A stretch of DNA of 49,856 nucleotides from CAZUCU01 sp964589635 (GCA_964589635.1 CAZPRI010000002.1:1-49856), one strand, 5' to 3'. Positions 38,888-47,842 are shown, counted from the first letter of the stretch. Program-made: numbers and translations. Notes: generated by a model from the letters alone, not told the origin.

Positions 38888-41250
38888 TATTTTTTATTAT
38901 TCCAAACCCAATTCTCTATATCATCAGGGTCAACCCCATATTCTCTTATGTATTTTGAATGATCCTTGAGTTTTGTTTCATATTTTCTAATGATATCTTC
39001 CTTCCTACTTTTTTCAATTTGTCCTTCCTTTGCCAGCATATTCACAGCATCCATCACCAAATGAAAACGATCAGTCATGTTTCTAACCTGCATATCGAAA
39101 GGTGTTGTTGTTGAACCATTTTCAATATAACCATTCACTTTAAATCTTTGACTTGAATCATAATAATCAAAAAGTATCTGCTTCATCGTTTGAGGATATC
39201 CATGAAAATTAAAGATAACTGGCTTGTTTTCTGTGAAATATTCATCAAAATCAACAGTATCCAGCATGCAATCATTCGCACCGATTCCTGTAGAACCGAG
39301 TGTGTTTATATTAACAAACCTAACTCTAAGATTTGGAACTTCCTTTTTTAGAATCTCAACTGCAGCAAGAGCTTCTCGTGTCATATAGTCCCCTACTCCT
39401 GCAAAAACAATATCTGGATTTTCATCGGAAGCAAAATCCCAAATAGCAATTCCCTTTTTAAGATCTTCTTTTGCCTGATCCACTGTCCTCCATCTTGGCT
39501 CCAGTGTTTTACCAGCAGACAAAACATTTATCTCATTTTTAGAACTCAACATTCTCTCTATAACTGCAAGAGCAGTATTCCCATCAGCAGGTAAATACAC
39601 ATTCACAAAACATCCTTGCTTTTGAAGTGCAGCATCAATGAATCCTGGATTTTGATGAGAGAAACCATTATGGTCTTGTCTCCAACCAGAAGAAGTTAGA
39701 ATATAGTTAAATGAAGGAACATCTTTTCTGAACTCAACTACTCGAGCTATCTTCAAGAACTTTGCGTACTGGTCAAACATGGATACAACTACCTGAATAA
39801 ATGCTTCGTATGAAGCAAAGACACAATGTCTACCTGTTAAAACATACCCCTGCGCTAAGCCTTGAAGTGAGTGCTCAGAAAGCATTTCCATAACTCTACC
39901 ATCATATCCTAAATCATCATCCCAGCTCTCATGTGGCCACACAAAGGCTCTAGTGGTTGTCTCAAAAACTTTATCTAATTTATTTGAATATGTTTCATCA
40001 GGAGACATTAATCTAAAGTTCCTTGCGTCTTTATTTAGTTTAAATACATCGTTTAAATATGCGCCAACTCTTCTCATAGAACTTGAACCGACTGTACCTG
40101 GTTTTGTAGCATCTTCAGCATGCTTATGTAAATCAGGAAGTATTAACGGTGTGTAGACTCTTTCACCACCAAAAGCATGTTTATTCATCCCAATTCTCTG
40201 ATCACCTTTTGGTACCAAATCTAGAATATCCTGATCAAATCCTTTATGTTTATCAAAAATTTCTCCAAACTTATAAGACGAGAACCATTCCTGAAGTGCC
40301 TTCCTCTCTGACTCATCTTCTCTGGCATTCTTAATTGCCACTTGGTGAGACCAATGATTCCCTTCTATCTTTTTTCCATCAAACTCCTTAACACCCGTCC
40401 ACCCTTTTGGTGTCCGAAGAACAATCATCGGAAATATTGGCCTAGATCTATCACCTTCAGAAGCCTTCTTTTTGATATCTTTAATCTTTTGAAGCGAATC
40501 ATTCAAAACATCGTACATTTTTTCATGTATTTTGTTTTCGTCATTTTCATCATGTTCTACAATAACAGGATCATACCCATACCCTTTATATAAATGAATC
40601 AATTCTTCATCACTCATTCGACCGAAAAAAGTTGGGCCAGAAATTTTATATCCATTTAAATGCAGAATTGGTAACACTGTTCCGTTTGTAACAGGATCTA
40701 TTAATTTATTTAAATGCCAGGCTGCTGCAGAAGGTCCTGTTTCGTTTTCTCCGTCTCCAACCAAACAGACAGTAATTAAATCTGGATTATCCAAAATTGA
40801 GCCGTATGAGGTAGACAATGAGTACCCTAATTCACCCCCCTCAAGGATTATCCCTGGGGTCTCAGGAGACGAGTGGCTTGGAAAACCATATGGCCAAGAG
40901 AAGTTTTTTGAAATGTATTCAACTCCAGATTCATCGTGTTTTGCTTTAGGGTAAAATTCACCTAAAGTCTTTTCAATAAAAAGGTTTGCTTGAACTGCTG
41001 GGAATCCGTGGCCAGTACCGACAACATACAAAATATTTAAATCAAATTCTTTAATCAACCTATTGAGATGCGCATTTACAAATGATATACCTGGACATGT
41101 TCCCCAGTGTCCGAGCAATCTGGGCTTTATATCCTCAACCCTAATTTCTCTTTCAAGCAAATAATTTCCTTGTAGGTAAATTTGAGTTGCTGTTAAAAAG
41201 TTTACTGCTCTTAGATATTTCTTTATTTTTTCAATTTGTTCTTGTTTCAT
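38887..41250 (-). CDS. xfp: Xylulose-5-phosphate / fructose-6-phosphate phosphoketolase
   Basis: TPP enzyme that cleaves xylulose-5-P (and often fructose-6-P) to acetyl phosphate plus glyceraldehyde-3-P (or erythrose-4-P). The 787-aa length is that of the family. Motifs: LLGHWGTCPG near the N-terminus, the YVVGTGHG stretch, the TPP-Mg site GDGENETGP ... LHLNGYKI, and the GRHCVFASYEAF and SHQNPGF (acidic and His residues) in the second half. With acetate kinase it forms a short ATP-yielding shunt. A TATAAT box ends 7 bases before the ATG, so the pair is transcribed from there. Confidence 0.96.
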   Translation of the reverse strand: MKQEQIEKIKKYLRAVNFLTATQIYLQGNYLLEREIRVEDIKPRLLGHWGTCPGISFVNAHLNRLIKEFDLNILYVVGTGHGFPAVQANLFIEKTLGEFYPKAKHDESGVEYISKNFSWPYGFPSHSSPETPGIILEGGELGYSLSTSYGSILDNPDLITVCLVGDGENETGPSAAAWHLNKLIDPVTNGTVLPILHLNGYKISGPTFFGRMSDEELIHLYKGYGYDPVIVEHDENDENKIHEKMYDVLNDSLQKIKDIKKKASEGDRSRPIFPMIVLRTPKGWTGVKEFDGKKIEGNHWSHQVAIKNAREDESERKALQEWFSSYKFGEIFDKHKGFDQDILDLVPKGDQRIGMNKHAFGGERVYTPLILPDLHKHAEDATKPGTVGSSSMRRVGAYLNDVFKLNKDARNFRLMSPDETYSNKLDKVFETTTRAFVWPHESWDDDLGYDGRVMEMLSEHSLQGLAQGYVLTGRHCVFASYEAFIQVVVSMFDQYAKFLKIARVVEFRKDVPSFNYILTSSGWRQDHNGFSHQNPGFIDAALQKQGCFVNVYLPADGNTALAVIERMLSSKNEINVLSAGKTLEPRWRTVDQAKEDLKKGIAIWDFASDENPDIVFAGVGDYMTREALAAVEILKKEVPNLRVRFVNINTLGSTGIGANDCMLDTVDFDEYFTENKPVIFNFHGYPQTMKQILFDYYDSSQRFKVNGYIENGSTTTPFDMQVRNMTDRFHLVMDAVNMLAKEGQIEKSRKEDIIRKYETKLKDHSKYIREYGVDPDDIENWVWNNKK

Positions 41251-41257
41251 TGAACTA

Positions 41258-41263
41258 ATTATA
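41258..41263 (-). promoter_or_regulatory. -10 box of the xfp-ackA operon (leaderless)
   Basis: TATAAT on the minus strand, 7 bases before ATG 41250 and just after the terminator at 41276-41308. Confidence 0.6.
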
Positions 41264-41275
41264 ACCTAAAATAAA

Positions 41276-41308
41276 AATGCGGCGACCGAAGGTCGCCGCA
41301 TTTATTTA
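41276..41308 (-). terminator. Terminator of the 40-aa gene
   Basis: Stem AATGCGGCGACC / GGTCGCCGCATT with a GAA loop; on the minus strand followed by TTTTTATTTT. It separates the 40-aa gene from xfp. Confidence 0.88.
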
Positions 41309-41327
41309 ATAAAATGGAGAGGTAGCA

Positions 41328-41450
41328 CTAGAACATTGTCAATTTAAAAGTTGATGGTGCCTTTACATAACTAATTACCTTTTGTAGCACTCTTAATTTT
41401 TTACTTTGCTTCCTTATTCTATTTTTTCTAGTTTGTAGGTCAGTGAACAT
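41328..41450 (-). CDS. 40-aa basic protein divergent from the LexA-like gene
   Basis: Frame MFTDLQTRKNRIRKQSKKLRVLQKVISYVKAPSTFKLTMF: about one third Lys/Arg, an amphipathic helix in the middle and no membrane span. Promoter TTGACA / TAAAAT with a 16-base spacer lies at 41507-41480 on the minus strand and a strong terminator directly after the stop, so it is a transcription unit of its own. It is divergent from the LexA-like repressor, which often marks a target of that repressor. No family is recognised; a nucleic-acid-binding or toxin-like peptide is possible. Confidence 0.6.
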   Translation of the reverse strand: MFTDLQTRKNRIRKQSKKLRVLQKVISYVKAPSTFKLTMF

Positions 41451-41479
41451 AAATACTGGTGGTTATTTCTAATACTTCT

Positions 41480-41507
41480 ATTTTATAAAATATGTAAACT
41501 GTGTCAA
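41480..41507 (-). promoter_or_regulatory. Promoter of the 40-aa gene
   Basis: TTGACA (41507-41502), 16-base spacer, TAAAAT (41485-41480); predicted leader about 23 bases. Confidence 0.65.
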
Positions 41508-41540
41508 GTTTTACAGAGTTACATATCTGTGGAAAACTTT

Positions 41541-41568
41541 TTGACAAAACATAATAAAGATATAAAAT
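41541..41568 (+). promoter_or_regulatory. Promoter of the LexA-like gene, with downstream GGTAAC direct repeats
   Basis: TTGACA (41541-41546), 16-base spacer, TAAAAT (41563-41568). Between start and ATG there are two GGTAAC copies (41581-41586 and 41590-41595), spaced 9 bases; they could be an operator for autoregulation. TGTGGAAAAC lies just upstream. Confidence 0.6.
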
Positions 41569-41595
41569 ATAAGTATTAAAGGTAACAAGGGTAAC

Positions 41596-42222
41596 ATGCA
41601 TAAGATACAGGAAAAACTTCTAAAATTGATAGAGCAAAAAAATATAAGCGGGATGACTCTTCGTGAAATTGGAAAAGAGATAGGTGAAACTATGCCTCAA
41701 AAAATAAAGCACCACCTTGCACAACTAGAAAAGAAGGGTTTCTTATCACTTGATCCAAAAAACAAAGGGATTAGTAAACAAAAAACATCCCGTACTTCTA
41801 CCCTATTATCTATCCCAATAGTTGGTACAGCCAATTGTGGACCTGCTACAATTTTTGCAAACGAGAACATAGAAGGATATTTAAAAATATCAAAAAATAT
41901 CTTAGCTAAATGTAAGAACGTTTTTGCTATTAAGGCTCAAGGATTATCCATGAATAAAGCATCTGTTAATGGTCTAACGATCGAGGATGGAGACTTTTTA
42001 ATAATTGACTCAGAATATAAATCACCAAAAAGTGGAGATGTTGTTCTATCCATTATTGATGACATGGCCAATATAAAAAAATACATTTGGGATGATTCCA
42101 ATAATCAAGTCGTTCTTGTGTCAGAGTCAACTAGAGACATACCTCCAATTTATATCCATGAAGATGACTCTTTTATGATAAACGGCAGAGTAATTCAGGT
42201 GATCAAAAAGCCAAAATTTTAG
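41596..42222 (+). CDS. LexA-like self-cleaving transcriptional repressor (S24 peptidase)
   Basis: A 208-aa protein with an N-terminal winged HTH (about 5-55: KLLKLIEQKNISGMTLREIGKEIG...LAQLEKKGFL) and a C-terminal S24 domain. Cleavage site Cys81-Gly82 (GTANCGPA), catalytic Ser118 (AQGLSMN) and Lys161/162 (ANIKKYIW) are in the order of LexA, UmuD and phage CI. So it should self-cleave upon RecA-ssDNA activation and derepress its targets. The DNA-reading part differs from LexA of E. coli, so its box may differ too. It is divergent from the 40-aa gene over a 145-base region with two good promoters. Confidence 0.9.
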   Translation: MHKIQEKLLKLIEQKNISGMTLREIGKEIGETMPQKIKHHLAQLEKKGFLSLDPKNKGISKQKTSRTSTLLSIPIVGTANCGPATIFANENIEGYLKISKNILAKCKNVFAIKAQGLSMNKASVNGLTIEDGDFLIIDSEYKSPKSGDVVLSIIDDMANIKKYIWDDSNNQVVLVSESTRDIPPIYIHEDDSFMINGRVIQVIKKPKF

Positions 42223-42259
42223 TATACTTAAAATCTTACTAAATTAAGTAGACAATAAG

Positions 42260-42652
42260 ATGAAAATAATTAATGAATTTAAGGATTTTGCAGTAAAAGG
42301 AAACGCTGTCGACCTAGCAGTCGGAGTAGTTATTGGAGCAGCATTTGGTAAAATAGTGACATCACTAGTTTCAGATATCATTAATCCTTTACTTGGATTA
42401 CTAACAGGTGGAATAGACTTTTCAAATAAATTGATAGTCCTAAAAGCATCAACAGAAACAGCCTCTGCTGTAACACTTAATTGGGGGAATTTTATTAGTG
42501 CGACTATTAATTTTCTAATTATAGCATTCTCAATTTTCATTGTTATAAAGCAAATGAATACTCTTAAGAAAAAGGAAGTTAAAAAAGAAAAACCAAAAGG
42601 GCCAAGTGAAATAGATTTACTGACTGAAATAAGAGATTCACTTAAAAAATAG
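42260..42652 (+). CDS. mscL: Large-conductance mechanosensitive channel MscL
   Basis: A pressure-relief channel that opens upon membrane tension. The first span has FKDFAVKGNAVDLAVGVVIGAAFGKIVTSLVSDIINPLLG (residues 7-46), the most conserved part of MscL; a short extracellular loop and the second span (FISATINFLIIAFSIFIVIKQM) follow, and the C-terminal helix (LLTEIRDSLKK) forms the cytoplasmic bundle. At 130 aa it has the normal length. It ends 15 bases inside the convergent P-type ATPase gene. It lies 37 bases after the LexA-like gene and may share its transcript. Confidence 0.96.
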   Translation: MKIINEFKDFAVKGNAVDLAVGVVIGAAFGKIVTSLVSDIINPLLGLLTGGIDFSNKLIVLKASTETASAVTLNWGNFISATINFLIIAFSIFIVIKQMNTLKKKEVKKEKPKGPSEIDLLTEIRDSLKK

Positions 42653-45298
42653 CTTTCTTAATTCTTCAACAAATACCAGTATAAGACCAGCAACCAGAAC
42701 GTAAGACCAATCACTAAAACTGATTGGTCTTATTTCTAATATGTTCTGAAGAAATGGATTATACATTGCAAACAAGAACATAAATACTGAAACAAAAATT
42801 CCACTTAATAAATACTTATTGTTGAATATTGAAACCTTAAAAATAGATTTGTCACCAGACTTAATATTAAACACATTGTATATTTGTAAAATAGTTAATG
42901 TTGCCAAGACCATTGTATGAGCATAAACAATATCACCATTTACATTATTTAAAAAGAAATAAAGTGACACTGTGGTCATAGTAGCAGCAAGTATAAATAT
43001 TTTTACAAGTGATCTCCTATCTAACAAATATTTTGATGGCTTCCATCTCTTAATAGTGGAGAGTTTTTTGTCCAAGGGTTCAAATGCAAATCCAGCAACA
43101 AGAAAAGAATCAGTGACAAGATTTAACCAAAGAATCTGGACAGCAGTAAGTGCCACAGGGAGCCCTAATATTACAGAGAACATAATTACAAAAAGTTCCG
43201 CAATATTAGTAGATAGTAAATATTCTGCAGTCTTCTTAATATTTGTATAAATATTCCTACCTTCAAGAACACCGGAAACCAAAGAGCCCATATTGTTATC
43301 CAACAGTATAATGTCAGATGCTTCTTTTGCCACATCACTAGCACCAAAACCCATTGATACACCTAAATCAGCCTTAACGAGCGAAAGGACATCATTTACA
43401 CCATCTCCAGTCATCGCGATTGTGTTTCCATTTTTCTTATACAAAGAAATAATTTTTAATTTCTGCTCTGGAGTAACACGCGCAAAAACAGAAGCTTTTT
43501 TTATACTATGAAGTAATTCTACTTCATTCATCTGACTCATCTCCTTCCCTGTTATTGCAATGTCTCCATCCTTAAAAATTCCAACCTTCTTTGCTATACC
43601 AATTGCAGTATCTTTGTGATCACCAGTAATCATAACAGCCTTAATACCAGCATTCTCTATATCTTTAATTGAAGCTTTTGCGGTACTCCTTATGGTGTCA
43701 CTAATTCCTACAAAACCAACAAAAACAAGTCCTAACAAATTATTTGGATCAACCTCACCTTTAGGATTCTTTTGGTAGGCCATACACAACATCCTGTAAC
43801 CCTCTTTTGTGAATTCTCCAATTTCACACATTATTTTCTCTAGCTCCTTTTCACTCAAAACAACTTCCTTACCATTAACCAAAACATGAGTAGAAGAGCC
43901 AATTACCACCTCAGGAGCACCCGACACATATAAAAATCTATCCTCTCCAACTCTATTTATTGTCGAATGATGTTTGTAATGCATATCAAAAGTAATCTCT
44001 CTTTCAATAGGATACTGTTTCAAAAATTCTTCTTTTATAATGCCAAACTTCTCTCCAAAAACAAGAAGTGAGACCTCTGTTGGATCTCCATATGTTGATT
44101 CCCAAATATCAGCCTCCTTATTGTGTGAGAAATCCCCGATAGCAGTAGTAACAGAAATCTTAGTCAGTGTCTGTAAATCTGTCTCATTGTAAATATCTAC
44201 AACCTCATCATTAAAAAACAATTTTCCTTTTGGTTCATATCCATCCCCAGAAATATAGAAAGTTTTTCCTCCAACAAATACCTTCTCAACCTTCATTTGG
44301 TTTTTTGTAATTGTTCCTGTTTTATCAAGAGCTACTATATTTGTCTGACCAAGAGCATCAACAGCCTGAAGTTTCTTTACAAGAACGTTTTTTTTACTCA
44401 TTCTATAAAACCCTGCTGCCAATACGAGAGTGAGTACTACAGGCAAGCTCTCAGGAATTGCAGAAACAAACAAAGCAACAACAATTAGAAAAATTTCCCT
44501 GAAATCCATATTATTACCAAGTCCAAAAATTAACGTAACTAATGAAAAGAAAATAACAAATGCCAGAATAATTTTTGATAAGTTTCTGATTGTCTTTTTG
44601 ATGGGCAAATCTGTCTCTAGCTCACCTATCTGTTTTGCAACTTTTCCAATCTGCGTATTTGAACCAACACTAACAATAATAACCTTCGCTAGACCTGAAA
44701 CTACATGAGTTCCTCTAAAGACCATATTTTTTTGATCCGAAATTTGTAAAGTTCTATCTTCAAGATCAACCATTTCTTTTAAGACTGTGGCAGACTCTCC
44801 TGTCAAAGAGGATTCATTTACTCTCAATGTATTACACTCAAAAATCCTGGCATCTGCCGGAACTTTGTCCCCGTCCTTCAAAAGGACCACATCGCCCACC
44901 ACCAAATTAGAATCCTCTATCTTTACCCTCTCTCCGTCCCTTAATACTAAAGCTTCTGACTTAACAGATTTTTGTAATACCTCAAATACTTTTCTTGCCT
45001 TATCTTCTTGCAAAAATCCTATTATAGAATTTATTAATACAACAGAAATAATAGCCCAAAAATCAATATAATCCCCAAGAAGAAAAACTATTGTGGCTGC
45101 TCCCATTAAAATATAATTAAAAAGATTATTAAACTGAGAAAGGAAGAGAGTTAGGTATGTGGCCTTTTTATTCTGTTTTATTATATTTTCTCCGTACTTA
45201 TTTCTGTTTGAATCTATCATCCCAGAAGAAATACCTTCTGGACCTGAATTAAATTCACTGAAAATTTCCTGTACTTTTTTGAAGGCATATTCATTCAT
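42638..45298 (-). CDS. P-type cation-transporting ATPase (P2A, Ca2+-ATPase-like)
   Basis: An 886-aa ion pump with all P-type motifs: TGES (actuator), DKTGTITKNQ (phosphorylated Asp), nucleotide-binding domain, MTGDGVND (hinge). Ion-site residues: M4 AIPESLPVVLTLVL (PEGLP in SERCA, Ser here), M5 TNIAELF, M6 LNLVTDSFLVAGFAFEP (N-x-x-T-D). So Ca2+ or another cation is the likely cargo. N-terminal cation ATPase domain (about 1-70) and about 10 membrane spans are complete. A TAGAAT box ends 8 bases before the ATG. It is monocistronic. Confidence 0.95.
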   Translation of the reverse strand: MNEYAFKKVQEIFSEFNSGPEGISSGMIDSNRNKYGENIIKQNKKATYLTLFLSQFNNLFNYILMGAATIVFLLGDYIDFWAIISVVLINSIIGFLQEDKARKVFEVLQKSVKSEALVLRDGERVKIEDSNLVVGDVVLLKDGDKVPADARIFECNTLRVNESSLTGESATVLKEMVDLEDRTLQISDQKNMVFRGTHVVSGLAKVIIVSVGSNTQIGKVAKQIGELETDLPIKKTIRNLSKIILAFVIFFSLVTLIFGLGNNMDFREIFLIVVALFVSAIPESLPVVLTLVLAAGFYRMSKKNVLVKKLQAVDALGQTNIVALDKTGTITKNQMKVEKVFVGGKTFYISGDGYEPKGKLFFNDEVVDIYNETDLQTLTKISVTTAIGDFSHNKEADIWESTYGDPTEVSLLVFGEKFGIIKEEFLKQYPIEREITFDMHYKHHSTINRVGEDRFLYVSGAPEVVIGSSTHVLVNGKEVVLSEKELEKIMCEIGEFTKEGYRMLCMAYQKNPKGEVDPNNLLGLVFVGFVGISDTIRSTAKASIKDIENAGIKAVMITGDHKDTAIGIAKKVGIFKDGDIAITGKEMSQMNEVELLHSIKKASVFARVTPEQKLKIISLYKKNGNTIAMTGDGVNDVLSLVKADLGVSMGFGASDVAKEASDIILLDNNMGSLVSGVLEGRNIYTNIKKTAEYLLSTNIAELFVIMFSVILGLPVALTAVQILWLNLVTDSFLVAGFAFEPLDKKLSTIKRWKPSKYLLDRRSLVKIFILAATMTTVSLYFFLNNVNGDIVYAHTMVLATLTILQIYNVFNIKSGDKSIFKVSIFNNKYLLSGIFVSVFMFLFAMYNPFLQNILEIRPISFSDWSYVLVAGLILVFVEELRKLFFK

Positions 45299-45306
45299 TT
45301 AGACTT

Positions 45307-45312
45307 ATTCTA
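45307..45312 (-). promoter_or_regulatory. -10 box of the P-type ATPase gene (leaderless)
   Basis: TAGAAT on the minus strand, 8 bases before ATG 45298, next to the terminator at 45319-45348. Confidence 0.5.
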
Positions 45313-45318
45313 ACATTT

Positions 45319-45348
45319 AAAATAAAAAACCCCGCCCTTGGGTGGGGG
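45319..45348 (-). terminator. Terminator of the DUF389 / 45418 operon
   Basis: Stem CCCCGCCC / GGGTGGGG with a TT loop, followed on the minus strand by TTTTTT. One G-T pair. Confidence 0.75.
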
Positions 45349-45417
45349 TATCTACAAACCTTCCACACAACATACCAAAAAATATACTTAAAATCCTTAA
45401 AAAATTTCATAAGAAAT

Positions 45418-46101
45418 TTATATGAAATTTATTTTATTTATAAATTCTCTACCAATATTAATAAAATCTTCGTCAACATTTCCATTTAAATAAAACTGAT
45501 CACCTTCCAAAGGATTACAGAGGTTCAAACTTATCTCATTATCCCCATCAAAACACACAGTTTCTCCATCTTTTACTTCTGAGGATACCCAAACAAAACC
45601 GGCGCTACTCCATTTTTTTGGAAACTCTTTAGGAATAGCCATTATTGCCCAAGTTTCTCCAGCTCTTGTCTTGTATTCCCTAATATCAAAAGTAATCCCA
45701 TTTATATTAGTGAGTTCTGTCTGCTCGAAATATTCAAGCCTATCTGGTCCCTGCAATATCACGCCCTCAGGATAGACAGAAAAATGACTCTGATTAACGA
45801 AATGATCAAAAGGTAATTTATTATCCTTGTTCCTTAAATAAAAATTATATATTTTTCCTATCTCACTCTCATCCTCAAAAAAATCAAAATGCTCTGGATA
45901 TTCCAATTCTAATGAAAAGGACTTATCTTGTATTTCAATCCAATTAATTTCATCAACAGTATTTGGTATTTTTTTTGATTCTAAACCAAGATCTCCTTTT
46001 TGATTCAAAAAGTAAAAACCCACCATAACTAAAATTACAGAGATAACTATAAGCCCTAACATAAATTGGTTTTCTTTTTTTGTGAAAATATCTTTAATCA
46101 T
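45418..46101 (-). CDS. Membrane-anchored extracytoplasmic protein, unknown
   Basis: A 227-aa protein with one N-terminal span (residues 13-32) and a soluble, acidic domain outside. FSLELEYPEHFDFF looks like the start of a PsbP-like or similar small beta domain seen in CPR lipoproteins; the match is weak. Two Cys (VCFDG, LNLCNP) may form a disulfide. Its start overlaps the DUF389 3' end by 8 bases, so the two are coupled. It is the last gene before a terminator. The function is unknown. Confidence 0.75.
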   Translation of the reverse strand: MIKDIFTKKENQFMLGLIVISVILVMVGFYFLNQKGDLGLESKKIPNTVDEINWIEIQDKSFSLELEYPEHFDFFEDESEIGKIYNFYLRNKDNKLPFDHFVNQSHFSVYPEGVILQGPDRLEYFEQTELTNINGITFDIREYKTRAGETWAIMAIPKEFPKKWSSAGFVWVSSEVKDGETVCFDGDNEISLNLCNPLEGDQFYLNGNVDEDFINIGREFINKINFI

Positions 46102-46843
46102 TTTTTTCCATTAGTTCCTGGGGATCTTTTTCTACAATGTCTTTTTGTCTTTCATCCTCCTTTTCCTTCCTAATTTCTTCCTCTATTTTTTTTATAATAT
46201 GAAATCCTGTTTTATAGAAACCTAGCATTGAAAATACAATCATTGAACCCATAATTATTCCAACAAGATTAAACAGGAATATTAATAGAAAATATCTCAT
46301 CAAATCAAACTGGAGGGTCGCAATCCAAATACCAACCATGGATAACGGCGGAACTAAAGCAACAGCAATTGAAATTCCAGGTAATATATTTGTTATACCC
46401 TTTCTAACCCAAGCAAATGTCGCTGCAGTACCAGCAGCAAATGCGACAAGAAAATATAGAAAAGCAGACCGCAAGGAATTATCAAATAATGAACTTCTAT
46501 AAAAGTCTCCATTCTCTGGTACAGAAAAAAGTACTCCTGCGACAAAAGAAATTACAATAATTACCAAGGAAGATTTCAGAATTAATTTACCTGTTCTTCT
46601 TAGAACCTCAGGTTTTGACGCAGCTATACCAAGTGCAACTAGAAGAATAGGATTCAACAGTGGAGTAACTAACATTCCTCCAATTAAAATAGATGAATTA
46701 GCTAACAATATACCTGCAGCAATAATTATTGAAGATAGTACAAGTAAAACATAGTATTCTCTACCCGATTTACTCTCTTCGATTAGTTCATCCACTGCTC
46801 TATATTTATCACTTATAGAAATTGTTTCTTTATTGCTAGTCAT
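46094..46843 (-). CDS. DUF389 family membrane protein
   Basis: A 249-aa integral membrane protein with six hydrophobic spans and charged ends. YVLLVLSSIIIAAGILLANSSILIGGMLVTPLLNPILLVALGIA is the DUF389 signature (TIGR00341-type), followed by GISIAVALVPPLSMVGIWIA. Family members resemble the membrane part of bacterial transporters; their function is unknown. The C-terminal 35 residues are highly charged (EEEIRKEKEDERQKDIVEKD). A TAAAAT box (within TATAAAAT) ends 6 bases before the ATG. It is first in a two-gene operon. Confidence 0.92.
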   Translation of the reverse strand: MTSNKETISISDKYRAVDELIEESKSGREYYVLLVLSSIIIAAGILLANSSILIGGMLVTPLLNPILLVALGIAASKPEVLRRTGKLILKSSLVIIVISFVAGVLFSVPENGDFYRSSLFDNSLRSAFLYFLVAFAAGTAATFAWVRKGITNILPGISIAVALVPPLSMVGIWIATLQFDLMRYFLLIFLFNLVGIIMGSMIVFSMLGFYKTGFHIIKKIEEEIRKEKEDERQKDIVEKDPQELMEKND

Positions 46844-46849
46844 TTATCT

Positions 46850-46855
46850 ATTTTA
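46850..46855 (-). promoter_or_regulatory. -10 box of the DUF389 operon (leaderless)
   Basis: TAAAAT on the minus strand, 6 bases before ATG 46843. Confidence 0.55.
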
Positions 46856-46867
46856 TACTCTTATTTT

Positions 46868-47827
46868 TTAATTGGAAGCTAATCTTTTTTTAAAATCCTC
46901 TATAGTTGGAACATTTTCAGGATCTATATCTTGTTTCTTGGCTAGGGATAGTGCTGCCCAGTCAGCCAAAATAATAGCTGAAAAAACCTGTTCTTCTCTA
47001 GAAACCTTTTCTAGGTGTACATCTAGAAAAGGAACACCTTTCTCTTTATAAATCTCTTTAGTTATTTCCATTCTTCTTTTTACTCTACTATCATCATTTT
47101 CATCTACTAAGAAAATAACAACGAATGTATTATTAAATACATCCTGTCCAAAACCTTGCATCTCATTATGATTTAATTCAGGAAACACATTATAAAAAGA
47201 AGGAACCTTTGCTGTCTCGTTGAAAGTTATTTTCCAGTTGTATGCAATATGTAAATTTCTGTTTGAAGAGTAAATAATTGGAATTTTTCCATTCAATTGA
47301 ATAGCTATCTCTTCTGCAACCTCTTTGAATGATTCGGGATTAATTTTTTCCTCCAAAAGATTAAGGGTTGCAATGGCTTCTTCATCCCCTAGAAATCTTA
47401 ATATTGCCAGTGCAAGATATCCATCGGCCTGACGAGGCTGTATACCTGAATTAGGAATCTTTATGTATGGAACATTATTTAAATCAGCTTTTTCAAGCAG
47501 TTTTCCTCCAGTAGTGATGACACCTAAATGCAAATCTCTTTTATATGCTTCATCAAAAAAACTCAGAGTCTCTTCTGTGTTACCAGAATAAGAACATGCT
47601 ATTAGTAAACCTCTAGCAAGAAAATCCTCTTCATAAGGTGGTAACCCGTAATCTTTATGAACATAAATATCTATTCCTGGTTTAATAGTTTTTATTAAAT
47701 CAGCTGCTAAATGTGATCCTCCCATTCCACATAAAATAATGTGATCAAAATCTTTTAAATATTCTGCATTTTCAATTTCAGCCTCAAAACTGAATTGTTC
47801 ATTAAATTTTATTATTGATTCTTCCAT
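46868..47827 (-). CDS. Bifunctional phosphoglucose/phosphomannose isomerase
   Basis: Interconverts glucose-6-P, mannose-6-P and fructose-6-P. Two SIS-type sugar-phosphate folds are visible. Motifs of the archaeal/bacterial bifunctional family: CGMGGSHLAADL (33-44), ACSYSGNTEETLSFF (phosphate site), ITTGGKL, IPNSGIQPRQA, the ELNHNEMQGF stretch with catalytic Glu/His, and VPTIEDFKKRL at the C-terminus. At 319 aa it is normal for the family. It feeds the aldolase and phosphoketolase route. TATAAT ends 9 bases before the ATG. Confidence 0.94.
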   Translation of the reverse strand: MEESIIKFNEQFSFEAEIENAEYLKDFDHIILCGMGGSHLAADLIKTIKPGIDIYVHKDYGLPPYEEDFLARGLLIACSYSGNTEETLSFFDEAYKRDLHLGVITTGGKLLEKADLNNVPYIKIPNSGIQPRQADGYLALAILRFLGDEEAIATLNLLEEKINPESFKEVAEEIAIQLNGKIPIIYSSNRNLHIAYNWKITFNETAKVPSFYNVFPELNHNEMQGFGQDVFNNTFVVIFLVDENDDSRVKRRMEITKEIYKEKGVPFLDVHLEKVSREEQVFSAIILADWAALSLAKKQDIDPENVPTIEDFKKRLASN

Positions 47828-47836
47828 AATATTAAG

Positions 47837-47842
47837 ATTATA
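47837..47842 (-). promoter_or_regulatory. -10 box of the PGI/PMI gene
   Basis: TATAAT on the minus strand, 9 bases before ATG 47827. Confidence 0.5.
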
